Shown: piece after piece, positions 50,468-59,492 of the stretch
Layout of the letters: the number at the start of each line of letters is the position of its first letter
Numbering within the stretch: the first letter of the stretch is position 1
Origin: Adhaeribacter pallidiroseus
GTDB taxonomy: Bacteria > Bacteroidota > Bacteroidia > Cytophagales > Hymenobacteraceae
DNA length: 64,000 nucleotides
Direction of reading: 5' to 3'
Assembly (NCBI RefSeq): GCF_003340495.1
Contig: NZ_QASA01000001.1
Location: 2,728,001-2,792,000 of the forward strand
Position numbers and translations under genes: made by a program
The notes under the pieces: generated by a model
Database searches by the model: none
Seen by the model: only the letters and a program-made list of their open reading frames with translations
What the model was told of the DNA's origin: nothing

Positions 50468-52534
50468 ATGTTAATGGATATACAATCTAATAATAATTTG
50501 GGAAATAAGAACCAGTCAGTGGTGGGGATGGTAGAATGGTTTCGGCCAGGAGAACACGAACGGGTAGAACAGGCTATGACGGCCTTAAAAGAACTTAAAA
50601 TTACCGAATTGCGTACCGGAGTTTCCTGGGCCGAATACATTACGCCGGCCGGAAAAAACTGGTACAATTGGCTTATCCCGCGTTTAGCCGAGGAAGTAAA
50701 CGTATTACCTTGTTTTCAGCAAACCCCTCCGACCTTGGGAGTGGTGCCGCGTACTTCTTCCCCCCTTAACAATCCGCCGGATTTTGCTGATTTTATAAAA
50801 GTTATTCTCACCGATTTAGGTCAGCATTTCGAATGGGTTGAATTATGGAATGCGCCAAATAATAAATCAGGCTACGATTACACCCGCGATAACAACTGGC
50901 ACCGGTTTACCGAAATGATTACGGCCGGCGCAAAACAGGCCCACGAACAAGGTAAAAAAGTAGTTCTGGGAGGTATGAACCCCGTAGACCCAAACTGGCT
51001 GCAATTACTGTTCGACCGGGGAGTAATGACCTATATAGATGCCGTCGGCATTCAGGGCTTTCCGGAAGTATCTGATTCTGCCTGGGAAGGTTGGGAAGAA
51101 ACTATTGCTCCCATAAACATAATTTTAAAAAAACAGCATTCCCCGGCGCAAATCTGGATTACCGCCGCCGGTTTTTCTACGTGGCAGCACGACGAATACC
51201 AACAGCTCCAGGAATTCCGGAATGTTTTGCAAGCGGATGTTTCCAGGGTTTACTGGAATAGCTTGCTGGATCAAAACCCAGACGCCGAACAAAATAATAC
51301 GTACCTGGTAGATGAGCGGCAATTAAATTATGGTTTAATACGGCCGGATAATAGCCCCAAATTGTTATACCGGTTACTAGCCGAAAACGGGTTGGATGGC
51401 TTACAAAAACTAACCTGCATTAAAAGAGAAATCAATTTTAACTCCACCGATAAATACGCAGTAATTACCGGCGGAGCTGGTTTTGTGGGTACCAACTTAG
51501 CTAAACGTTTATTGCAGGAGGGTAAACACGTTTTAATTCTGGATAACCTGTCACGGCCCGGGGTGGAGCGTAACTTGCAATGGCTGCACGATAATTACGA
51601 CCAACGCTTGCACATTTACGTAGGCGATGTCCGAAATTTAGCCACGGTTAAAAAAGTAATGCAAGGTGCCGAACAGGTATTTCATTTTGCTGCCCAGGTA
51701 GCCGTTACCACTTCGCTCGATTTCCCGATTAACGATTTTGAAATTAATGCCCGCGGCATCATTAACGTTTTAGAAGCCATCCGGGCCCAGGATAATCCGC
51801 CCCCGTTGGTGTTTACTTCTACCAACAAAGTATATGGTGGCCTGGAAGATCTACTATTTATAGCCGATGGTTCGCGTTATAATCCTTCTGATAAAACGAT
51901 ATTAAAGCACGGCATTGGCGAAAACCGGTCTTTAGATTTCCATAGCCCGTACGGCTGCTCCAAAGGTGCCGCCGACCAGTACGTAATTGATTACGCCCGT
52001 ACCTATGGTATTCCGGCCGTTGTTTTTAGGATGAGCTGCATCTACGGCCCGCACCAGTACGGCAACGAAGACCAAGGCTGGGTAGCACATTTTGCCATCC
52101 GGGCCATCGAAAACAAAGCCATCAGTATTTACGGCGACGGCAAACAAGTACGCGACGTGTTGTTTGTTGAAGATTTAGTAGATGCTTTTCTTCTGGCTCA
52201 GGAACACATGACGGAAATTTCCGGACAAGCCTTTAACATTGGTGGCGGCCCCGAAAATACCACCAGCTTATTAGAACTGCTCGAATTAATCGGCGAATTT
52301 CAAGGTCAGAAAATTCCGTTGCAGTTTGGTAACTGGCGGCCCGGCGATCAGCATTATTACGTTTCGGATATCCGAAAATTTAAAAAAGCGACGGGTTGGT
52401 ATCCTAAAAACTCGGTACCGGAAGGTGTGGCCAAGTTGTACCGCTGGTTATGCGAAACCCGGGGTATTGCGGTACCCGCTGCGTTTGCTCAGCCGGAAAA
52501 AAATAAAGTTACAAAAGTTGCTGTTGCTTCATGA
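50468..52534 (+). CDS. Pseudo-glycosidase (GH-A fold) fused to sugar epimerase
   Basis: Protein of 688 residues with two parts. Residues ~1-320 resemble a clan GH-A beta-xylosidase-like barrel (GVSWAEYITPAG, WVELWNAPNN, VDAVGIQGFP-like and IWITAAGFSTWQHDE). Where family members have catalytic Glu (usual WNEP and WITE), this protein has Ala129 and Ala233, so the glycosidase is predicted inactive and perhaps sugar-binding. Residues ~330-670 are an extended SDR epimerase with AVITGGAGFVGTNLA, SPYGCSKGAADQY (Tyr ~495, Lys ~499) and FNIGGGPENTTSLLEL, similar to CDP-paratose or dTDP-sugar epimerases. No signal peptide. 42 bases after the preceding gene and ATGA-overlapping the next, so it is co-transcribed. 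Confidence 0.88.
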   Translation: MLMDIQSNNNLGNKNQSVVGMVEWFRPGEHERVEQAMTALKELKITELRTGVSWAEYITPAGKNWYNWLIPRLAEEVNVLPCFQQTPPTLGVVPRTSSPLNNPPDFADFIKVILTDLGQHFEWVELWNAPNNKSGYDYTRDNNWHRFTEMITAGAKQAHEQGKKVVLGGMNPVDPNWLQLLFDRGVMTYIDAVGIQGFPEVSDSAWEGWEETIAPINIILKKQHSPAQIWITAAGFSTWQHDEYQQLQEFRNVLQADVSRVYWNSLLDQNPDAEQNNTYLVDERQLNYGLIRPDNSPKLLYRLLAENGLDGLQKLTCIKREINFNSTDKYAVITGGAGFVGTNLAKRLLQEGKHVLILDNLSRPGVERNLQWLHDNYDQRLHIYVGDVRNLATVKKVMQGAEQVFHFAAQVAVTTSLDFPINDFEINARGIINVLEAIRAQDNPPPLVFTSTNKVYGGLEDLLFIADGSRYNPSDKTILKHGIGENRSLDFHSPYGCSKGAADQYVIDYARTYGIPAVVFRMSCIYGPHQYGNEDQGWVAHFAIRAIENKAISIYGDGKQVRDVLFVEDLVDAFLLAQEHMTEISGQAFNIGGGPENTTSLLELLELIGEFQGQKIPLQFGNWRPGDQHYYVSDIRKFKKATGWYPKNSVPEGVAKLYRWLCETRGIAVPAAFAQPEKNKVTKVAVAS

Positions 52535-53538
52535 ATCCAGAATTAATTGCCTTACCTGAATTACGAAAAGAAAAAATAACGATGATGCGGGCAGCCGTTA
52601 TCCAAAGCCCGCAAAATTTAAAAATAAAGCAAGTTGATCTGCCGGAACCTGGCCCTAACCAGGTTCGGATTAAGATGGAAGGCTGCGGGCTTTGCGCTTC
52701 TAATATTCCCGTTTGGCAAGGCCGGGAATGGTTTACCTATCCCATTGCGGCCGGCAATCCCGGCCACGAAGGCTGGGGCTTGGTTGATGCGGTGGGCGAA
52801 AATGTAACCCAGGTAAAGGTAGGCGACCGGGTGGCGGCTATCACCTACCATGCGTACGCCGAGTTTGATTTAGCCGAAGCGGATTCTTTGGTAAAATTAC
52901 CCGTTACCTTTAATAACCTTCCGTTTCCGGGGGAACCCTTAGGTTGTGCCATAAATATCTTTAAACGTGCCGATATTCAGCCTGGGCAAACGGTAGCCAT
53001 TTTGGGCATTGGTTTTTTAGGAGCTTTGTTAATTCAGTTAGTGAAACACGCCGGAGCCCGGGTAATTGCGCTTTCACAACGCGATTATTCTTTGAAAGTG
53101 GCCGAGGAATGCGGTGCCGATGCGGTTATTAAACTAGATGACCATTACCAAATAATCGAAAAAGTTAAAAATTTAACCAATAGTGCTTTTTGCCCGCGGG
53201 TAATTGAATGCACCGGCAAAGAATGGCCTTTGAACCTGGCGGGTGAACTTACGGCCGAAAGAGGAAAACTGATTATTGCGGGCTACCACCAAGATGGCAT
53301 GCGGTCGGTGAATGTGCAGTTGTGGAATTGGCGCGGTTTAGATGTAATTAATGCCCACGAACGCGATCCGAAGATTTACCTGCAAGGCATGCTGGAAGCC
53401 GTAGAAGCGGTACTAAGCGGCCGGATCAATCCGCAACCTTTGTACACGCACACGTATCCTTTTGAAGAAATAGCCGAAGCTTTTCAAGTTCTGGAGAGCC
53501 GCCCCGATGGATTTATGAAAGCACTTATTCAGTTCTAG
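52531..53538 (+). CDS. Zinc-dependent alcohol dehydrogenase (MDR)
   Basis: Protein of about 335 residues from the overlapping ATGA start; an internal ATG at 52582 (MMRAAVIQSP) gives the more usual N-terminus. Medium-chain dehydrogenase/reductase with catalytic Zn ligands Cys in EGCGLCASN and His in NPGHEGWG, and Rossmann motif VAILGIGFLGALLIQL. The four-Cys structural zinc loop is absent. It oxidises a secondary or sugar alcohol, or reduces a keto-sugar, with NAD(P). In this cluster it is probably a sugar-modifying step. Coupled to the fusion gene by a four-base overlap. Confidence 0.9.
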   Translation: MNPELIALPELRKEKITMMRAAVIQSPQNLKIKQVDLPEPGPNQVRIKMEGCGLCASNIPVWQGREWFTYPIAAGNPGHEGWGLVDAVGENVTQVKVGDRVAAITYHAYAEFDLAEADSLVKLPVTFNNLPFPGEPLGCAINIFKRADIQPGQTVAILGIGFLGALLIQLVKHAGARVIALSQRDYSLKVAEECGADAVIKLDDHYQIIEKVKNLTNSAFCPRVIECTGKEWPLNLAGELTAERGKLIIAGYHQDGMRSVNVQLWNWRGLDVINAHERDPKIYLQGMLEAVEAVLSGRINPQPLYTHTYPFEEIAEAFQVLESRPDGFMKALIQF

Positions 53539-53742
53539 ATTTTAGGCGCTAGATACGCGACGTTTAAGGAAAAAATTTAAATTTTTCAGCTTACAAATGC
53601 CTTTTTACCTGTAGTTTTTAGCGACCTGCTGTAGTGGAAATATTGGGGAGCCGTCATTTACTACTGCTAACTGTTTTCAGGACCGAAGTCTTTTTGCTCC
53701 GGTGTGATAAGGCGAAGCTTTTGTAAGGAATTATACGAAAAC

Positions 53743-54783
53743 ATGCAACCAGATTCTATTAGAGATAAAAGCTTAAAACCAGATGAACCGGTTACTAATC
53801 AACTTCCAAAATTAGGTTTTCTGGGAGTAGGTTGGATTGGCCGGAACCGCCTGGAAGCAATAGCGAAACACCAGGCGGGCGAAGTAGTTTACTTGTCTGA
53901 TCCGGCGGCTAATAATGTGGCCGATGCTTTAAAAATGGCTACCCAAGCCCAAACAGCAGCTTCTCTGCCCGAAATGTTAGCCTCCGGAGTAGACGGGATT
54001 GTAATTGCTACACCCAGCGCTTTACACGCAGAACAAGCTATAGCGGCTTTAAACGCCGGCAAAGCCGTTTTCTGCCAAAAACCACTCGGCCGGAATCAAA
54101 CCGAAACCAAAGCAGTAGTGGAAGCTGCCCGCTCGGCGGATAAACTACTGGGAGTCGATTTATCTTACCGGTATATTCTGGCCATGCAGGAAGTGTATCG
54201 GGTTATTCAATCCGGCGAGCTAGGTACTATTTACGGCGTAGAATTAATATTTCACAATGCCTACGGCCCGGATAAACCTTGGTTTTACGACCCTGCCTTA
54301 TCCGGCGGAGGTTGCGTGATTGATCTGGGCGTGCACCTCGTGGATTTAGCTTTATGGTGTTTACAATTTCCAGAAGTAGAAACGGTTACCAGTAGTTTGT
54401 TTAGTAAAGGCCAGCCCTTAACCGCTACCCCAAACCAGGTAGAAGACTACGCTACCGCCAGCATTCAATTACAAACCGGTACGCACCTACAGCTTACCTG
54501 TTCCTGGAATTTACCCGCTGGTCAGGAGGCCATTATCAGTGCTGTATTTTACGGAACCAACGGCGGTGTAGCCTTTAAAAATACGAGCGGTTCTTTTTAT
54601 AATTTTACAGCCGAACGGTATTACGGCACCCGTACCGAAACACTTTTTTCTTCTCCAGACGATTGGTCGGGCCGGGCGGGAGTAGTTTGGGCGAACCGGG
54701 TAGCTGCCGGCGAAAAATTTAATCCGGAAGCCGAGGAATATGTAAAAGTAGCGGCGGCGCTGGATAAAATTTACAAAAGATAA
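53743..54783 (+). CDS. Gfo/Idh/MocA family oxidoreductase
   Basis: About 346 residues from ATG 53743 (MQPDSIRDKS); a GTG at 53704 would add 13 residues. NAD(P)-binding motif LGFLGVGWIGRNRLEAIA, then IVIATPSALHAEQAIAALNAGKAVFCQKPLG with the EKP-type Lys (here QKP), and GGCVIDLGVHLVDLALWCL with the catalytic His. C-terminal beta-sheet domain. Enzymes of this family oxidise or epimerise sugars or inositols. The QKP for EKP change affects the conserved Glu next to the catalytic Lys and is notable. Next gene starts 3 bases after the stop. Confidence 0.9.
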   Translation: MQPDSIRDKSLKPDEPVTNQLPKLGFLGVGWIGRNRLEAIAKHQAGEVVYLSDPAANNVADALKMATQAQTAASLPEMLASGVDGIVIATPSALHAEQAIAALNAGKAVFCQKPLGRNQTETKAVVEAARSADKLLGVDLSYRYILAMQEVYRVIQSGELGTIYGVELIFHNAYGPDKPWFYDPALSGGGCVIDLGVHLVDLALWCLQFPEVETVTSSLFSKGQPLTATPNQVEDYATASIQLQTGTHLQLTCSWNLPAGQEAIISAVFYGTNGGVAFKNTSGSFYNFTAERYYGTRTETLFSSPDDWSGRAGVVWANRVAAGEKFNPEAEEYVKVAAALDKIYKR

Positions 54784-54786
54784 TTC

Positions 54787-55890
54787 ATGACGGAAGCCAG
54801 CAAACCGCTTAAAATTCTGCTAACTGCCGATACTTTGGGGGGAGTCTGGACGTACGCCATTGATCTCATTAAAGCACTGGCACCCTACGGCACACAAGTG
54901 GCACTGGCAACCATGGGGGCATTATTAACACCGCTGCAACACCAACAAGTAAAAGCCCTTCCTCACGTAAAGCTCTACGAAAGTAATTACAAACTCGAGT
55001 GGATGGAAAGTCCTTGGGAAGAAGTAGATGCGGCTGGCAATTGGCTGCTGCAAGTAAACCAAGATTTCGCCCCCGATCTAATTCATTTAAACAACCTGGT
55101 ACACGGGAACCTGGCCTGGGGAAAACCGGTAGTGCTGGTAGTGCATTCTTGTGTGCAATCGTGGTGGCAGGGCGTTAAAAAAGAAGCCGCCCCCAACAAT
55201 TGGCAAGAATACCGAAACCGGGTAACCCAAAGTTTAAGAGCCGCCCAGGTAGTAGTGGCTCCTACTCTGGCCATGCTGGAAGAAGCCGAAACCTTGTACG
55301 GTCCTTTTTACAATCACTTGGTTATTCATAATGGCCGCGATTTAAGTTCGTTCCATTATGCCTCGAAAGAACCCTTTATCTTTAGCATGGGCCGGTTATG
55401 GGACGAGGCCAAAAATGTACAACTACTCGCCGAAGTTGCCGCCGATTTAAGCTGGCCGGTATTAATTGCCGGTAATGCCCAGCACCCGGTTACCGCCGAA
55501 ATTTTAAATTTTAAAAATGTTCAGTTTCTGGGGCATCTTGATCCTTTAGAAATTTCAAATTATTTGAGCCGGGCTTCCATTTTTGCCCTACCGGTCAAGT
55601 ACGAGCCTTTTGGCTTGTCGGCTTTGGAAGCTGGTCTATCGGGTTGTGCTTTAGTCCTAGGCAGTATCCCCAGTCAAAAAGAAATCTGGCAACATACCGC
55701 CACTTACGTGAATCCAACGGATGCCGAACAATTAAAAACTACCCTAACGAAACTAATCAACGATGAGTTTATCCGAAATATCTTTAGCTACCGGGCATTA
55801 AACGTAGCGCAGCAATACAGCGCCGAACAAATGGCCTTGGAGTACGCGGACTTGTATCAGCAACTATTACCGGATTTTAATCTTATTTAG
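54787..55890 (+). CDS. GT4 glycosyltransferase
   Basis: Protein of 367 residues with GT-B fold. N-terminal acceptor domain begins LKILLTADTLGGVWTYAIDLIKAL with the glycine-rich GG motif. The donor domain contains FSMGRLWDEAKNVQLLAEVA and the retaining-GT E-x7-E motif EPFGLSALEAG. It transfers a sugar from a nucleotide sugar with retention of configuration. It is 3 bases after the oxidoreductase gene, so in the same operon. No membrane segment. Sugar and acceptor unknown. Confidence 0.92.
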   Translation: MTEASKPLKILLTADTLGGVWTYAIDLIKALAPYGTQVALATMGALLTPLQHQQVKALPHVKLYESNYKLEWMESPWEEVDAAGNWLLQVNQDFAPDLIHLNNLVHGNLAWGKPVVLVVHSCVQSWWQGVKKEAAPNNWQEYRNRVTQSLRAAQVVVAPTLAMLEEAETLYGPFYNHLVIHNGRDLSSFHYASKEPFIFSMGRLWDEAKNVQLLAEVAADLSWPVLIAGNAQHPVTAEILNFKNVQFLGHLDPLEISNYLSRASIFALPVKYEPFGLSALEAGLSGCALVLGSIPSQKEIWQHTATYVNPTDAEQLKTTLTKLINDEFIRNIFSYRALNVAQQYSAEQMALEYADLYQQLLPDFNLI

Positions 55891-55909
55891 CGCCTTAATT
55901 AACCTAATA

Positions 55910-57049
55910 ATGAAAATAGTTCTTTTTTATCATTCGCTTCTCTCCGACTGGAACCACGGCAATGCGCATTTTTTAAGGGGCATTGTGCAGGAACTGAAAG
56001 TAAGAAATCATGAAGTACATGTTTTTGAACCCGAAAACGCCTGGAGTTTACAAAACTTGATTAGTGAATACGGACCGGAAAAGGTAAAAGAGTTACAACA
56101 ATACTATCCAGGGCTGCAAACAAACTTTTATAACCTAAGCTCACTAAATCTGGATACTGTTCTGCAGGGCGCTGATCTGGTTTTAGTGCACGAATGGAAC
56201 GATCATGAATTAGTAAAACGCCTGGGCGAACATCGCTTACAAAATAACTACAAACTGCTTTTCCACGATACGCATCACCGCGCCGTAACCGAAAAAAGCA
56301 GCATGGCCACTTATGATTTAGCGCACTACGATGGCGTATTAGCCTTTGGGGAAGTGATTAAAAATATCTACCTGCAGGAAAAATGGACCCAAAAAGCCTG
56401 GACCTGGCACGAAGCCGCCGATGATTCGGTATTTTACCCGCGTACCAAAACCGAAATTGCCGGCGACTTGGTGTGGATCGGTAATTGGGGCGACGAGGAA
56501 CGGACCGCGGAACTGCACGAATTTTTAATAAATCCGGTAAAAGAACTAGGTTTAAAAGCTAAAATTTACGGCGTCCGATACCCGGAGCACGCTTTAAAAT
56601 CTTTGGCGGACGCTGGTATTGAATACGGCGGTTGGTTGCCCAATTACAAAGCCCCGGAAGAATTTGCTAAATACAAGGTTACCGTACACGTGCCGCGCCG
56701 GCCTTACGTGGTAGCCTTACCCGGTATACCTACCATTCGGCCTTTTGAAGCGCTCAGTTGCGGCATTCCTTTAATTACCGCCCCCTGGGAAGATGCCGAA
56801 AATTTATTTACGCCGGGTCAGGATTTTCTGGTTGCGAAAAACGGTGCCGAAATGAAGATGCATTTACAAACAGTACTTAGTAACCAAAGCAAAGTAGATG
56901 AATTAGCTGCCCATGGTTTAAAAACCATCAATCAACGGCATACCTGCGCCCACCGGGTTACGGAGTTAGAAAATATCTGCGGGGAGTTGGGCATTAATCC
57001 GGCAAAAATTTACAGGAACAAAAAAGAACAAAACTTACATGCAAAATAA
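55910..57049 (+). CDS. CgeB-like glycosyltransferase 1
   Basis: Protein of 379 residues, CgeB/Glyco_trans_1_2-like family (GT-B). Typical features: N-terminal KIVLFYHSLLSDWNHGNAHFLRGIVQEL, a central WTWHEAADDSVFYPR segment, and the C-terminal IPTIRPFEALSCGIPLITAPWEDAENLFTPGQDFLVAKN donor-binding region with HRVTELENIC at the end. First of three paralogues in a row. Overlaps the next gene by 11 bases. CgeB-type enzymes glycosylate spore-coat or other glycans; the target here is unknown. Confidence 0.88.
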   Translation: MKIVLFYHSLLSDWNHGNAHFLRGIVQELKVRNHEVHVFEPENAWSLQNLISEYGPEKVKELQQYYPGLQTNFYNLSSLNLDTVLQGADLVLVHEWNDHELVKRLGEHRLQNNYKLLFHDTHHRAVTEKSSMATYDLAHYDGVLAFGEVIKNIYLQEKWTQKAWTWHEAADDSVFYPRTKTEIAGDLVWIGNWGDEERTAELHEFLINPVKELGLKAKIYGVRYPEHALKSLADAGIEYGGWLPNYKAPEEFAKYKVTVHVPRRPYVVALPGIPTIRPFEALSCGIPLITAPWEDAENLFTPGQDFLVAKNGAEMKMHLQTVLSNQSKVDELAAHGLKTINQRHTCAHRVTELENICGELGINPAKIYRNKKEQNLHAK

Positions 57050-58148
57050 AAAAAATTTAAAAATAGCGTTTTTTGGATCGAGCTTAGTATCGGCTTATTG
57101 GAACGGAGCGGCCACGTATTACCGTGGTATTGTCCGGGCGTTACACCAGCGCGGCCACCAGGTTACTTTTTATGAGCCAGATGCTTACCAACGCCAGGAA
57201 AACCGCGACATGGCCGATCCCGACTGGGCCAAAGTAGTCGTTTACCCTGCTGCCGAAGAAGCCGTTCATCAAGTACTTTTGGATGCCACCCACGCGGATA
57301 TTGTGGTAAAAGCCAGTGGCGTTGGGGTTTTTGATGAACTATTGGAAGCCGAAGTTTTGAAACTGCAAACGCCCGACCGCACCATTATTTTCTGGGACGT
57401 AGATGCGCCCGCTACCCTGGATCGCGTCCAACACAATCCAGAAGATCCTTTCCGGGCGCACATTCCGCAGTACGATATGATTTTAACCTACGGCGGCGGC
57501 GAACCGGTGATCCAAGCTTACGCGGCATTGGGGGCAAAGCAGTGCGTACCCATTTATAATGCACTGGATACGGCCACGCATTTCCCGGTGGAGCCCAACC
57601 CCAAGTTTGCCTGCGATTTAGCTTTCCTGGGTAATCGTTTGCCCGACCGGGAAGCCCGGGTGGAACAATTCTTTTTAAACGTAGCCGCTAAATGTCCGGA
57701 ACAAAGCTTTATGATTGGCGGCAGTGGTTGGGGCGATAAACCGATGAGTTCGAATGTAAAATACATTGGCCACGTTTTTACCCAGGACCATAACGCTTTT
57801 AACTGCACGCCCAAAGCGGTTTTAAATATTAGCCGCGAAAGTATGGCTCGTTACGGCTTCTCTCCCGCTACCCGGGTTTTTGAAGCGGCCGGAGCCGCGG
57901 CTTGCATTATTACGGATTATTGGGAAGGCATTGATTTTTTCTTTGAACCAGATACCGAAATATTAGTAGCCCAGGATGGGGACGAAGTGGCGCAAATAAT
58001 GGCCGGCTTAACTCCCGAAAAAGCTCAAGTCATTGGCGAAGCTGCCTTTAAAAAAGTATTAGCGGCGCACACCTACGACCATCGGGCCGACCAGTTAGAA
58101 CAGTTGCTTTTCAGCAAAATTTTAAAAAACGCCGGGGAGTTGGTATGA
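57039..58148 (+). CDS. CgeB-like glycosyltransferase 2
   Basis: Protein of 369 residues of the same family as its neighbours: LKIAFFGSSLVSAYWNGAATYYRGIVRALHQRGH, then the SWGDKPMSSNVKYIGHVF-like middle (as GSGWGDKPMSSNVKYIG), and GFSPATRVFEAAGAAACIITDYWEGIDFFFEP near the C-terminus. It starts inside the end of the previous gene (11-base overlap) and its stop overlaps the next start by four bases, so all three are translated from one mRNA. Possibly adds a successive sugar. The DVDAPATLDRV segment is shared with the third copy. Confidence 0.88.
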   Translation: MQNKKNLKIAFFGSSLVSAYWNGAATYYRGIVRALHQRGHQVTFYEPDAYQRQENRDMADPDWAKVVVYPAAEEAVHQVLLDATHADIVVKASGVGVFDELLEAEVLKLQTPDRTIIFWDVDAPATLDRVQHNPEDPFRAHIPQYDMILTYGGGEPVIQAYAALGAKQCVPIYNALDTATHFPVEPNPKFACDLAFLGNRLPDREARVEQFFLNVAAKCPEQSFMIGGSGWGDKPMSSNVKYIGHVFTQDHNAFNCTPKAVLNISRESMARYGFSPATRVFEAAGAAACIITDYWEGIDFFFEPDTEILVAQDGDEVAQIMAGLTPEKAQVIGEAAFKKVLAAHTYDHRADQLEQLLFSKILKNAGELV

Positions 58149-59227
58149 AGCGGGAATCGTTGAACATCGTTATTCTGGGTTTATCTATTACGTCATCGTG
58201 GGGCAACGGTCACGCCACCACTTTTCGGGGATTGGTGCGAGAATTAGCTAACCGCGGACATCAGGTATTGTTTTTAGAACGGGATGTGCCGTGGTACGCC
58301 ACCAGTCGCGATTTACCTAATCCGGGCTACTGCGATACGCAATTGTATACTTCTTTATCGGATTTACAAACCCAATTTACGGAGCAGGTGCGCGAGGCTG
58401 ACTTTGTAATGGTGGGCTCTTACGTTCCGGAAGGCGTAGCGGTAGGACAATGGGTAATTAAAACCGCTCAGGGCATAAAAGCTTTTTACGACATTGATAC
58501 ACCCGTAACTTTGGCTAAACTGGAGCGGGAAGATTACGAATACCTGCATCCCAATCTGATTCCGCAATACGATTTATACCTGTCGTTTACGGGTGGACCA
58601 ACCTTAGACTTACTCGAACAAAAATACGGATCACCGAAAGCCCGGCCGTTGTATTGTTCTTTCGATCCGGAACTGTATTATCCGGAGCAACAAGAATTGA
58701 AATGGGATTTAGGCTATTTAGGAACTTACAGCGACGATCGCCAACCACCTCTCGAAAAACTCATGCTGGATGCGGCCCGCCAATGGCCGCAGGGTAAATT
58801 TGTAGTAGCCGGTCCGCAATATCCCGAATCTATTCAATGGCCCAACAACACACAGTATATTCATCATTTACCACCGGCCGAGCACCGGCAATTTTATAAC
58901 AGCCAGCGGTTTACACAAAATATCACCCGCTTGGATATGATCAAAGCAGGTTATTCGCCTAGCGTTCGCTTGTTCGAAGCCGCCGCTTGCGGTACGCCTA
59001 TTATCAGCGATTTTTGGGATGGTCTGGATTCTATTTTTACATTCGACTCGGAGATTTTAGTGGCTTACTCGGCTACCGATACGTTGCGGTTCTTGCAAGA
59101 AATTTCCGAAACAGAAAGACAAGCCATCAGCGAAAAAGCGCGGCAAAAAGTTTTGGTGCAACACACCGCCGCTCACCGGGCGTTGGAAGTAGAGCAATAC
59201 ATCCGCGAGTATAAAATTTTAGTTTAA
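58145..59227 (+). CDS. CgeB-like glycosyltransferase 3
   Basis: Protein of 360 residues, close to copy 2 (DIDTPVTLAKLERED, TGGPTLDLLEQKYG, GYSPSVRLFEAAACGTPIISDFWDGLDSIFTFDSEILVA). The N-terminus LNIVILGLSITSSWGNGHATTFRGLVREL is the family pattern. Overlaps the previous gene by four bases (ATGA). The tandem paralogues suggest sequential glycosylations or diversification by duplication. No membrane segment or signal. The acceptor is not identifiable. Confidence 0.88.
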   Translation: MKRESLNIVILGLSITSSWGNGHATTFRGLVRELANRGHQVLFLERDVPWYATSRDLPNPGYCDTQLYTSLSDLQTQFTEQVREADFVMVGSYVPEGVAVGQWVIKTAQGIKAFYDIDTPVTLAKLEREDYEYLHPNLIPQYDLYLSFTGGPTLDLLEQKYGSPKARPLYCSFDPELYYPEQQELKWDLGYLGTYSDDRQPPLEKLMLDAARQWPQGKFVVAGPQYPESIQWPNNTQYIHHLPPAEHRQFYNSQRFTQNITRLDMIKAGYSPSVRLFEAAACGTPIISDFWDGLDSIFTFDSEILVAYSATDTLRFLQEISETERQAISEKARQKVLVQHTAAHRALEVEQYIREYKILV

Positions 59228-59492
59228 GCAAGTAGGGGCCGGTTCGGTTTTTTTAAATTTTATTTACTTTGCCGGCTTTTAAAAATTACAATTTAGGATA
59301 ATGACTGGCAAATTGTCTTGTACATGCCCGCATGTTCCTGAAAAAGCTAAAATTTAAAATTAAGGCCGTTAAGCTATTTCTAAAGTGTCAATCCATAAAC
59401 TTGATTTTTACATCTTATAAATAGCGTTAGAGTCACAACATAATTTAGCGCCAGTTGGTATACCAAGGCAGAAAATTTACAATTTTATATTC

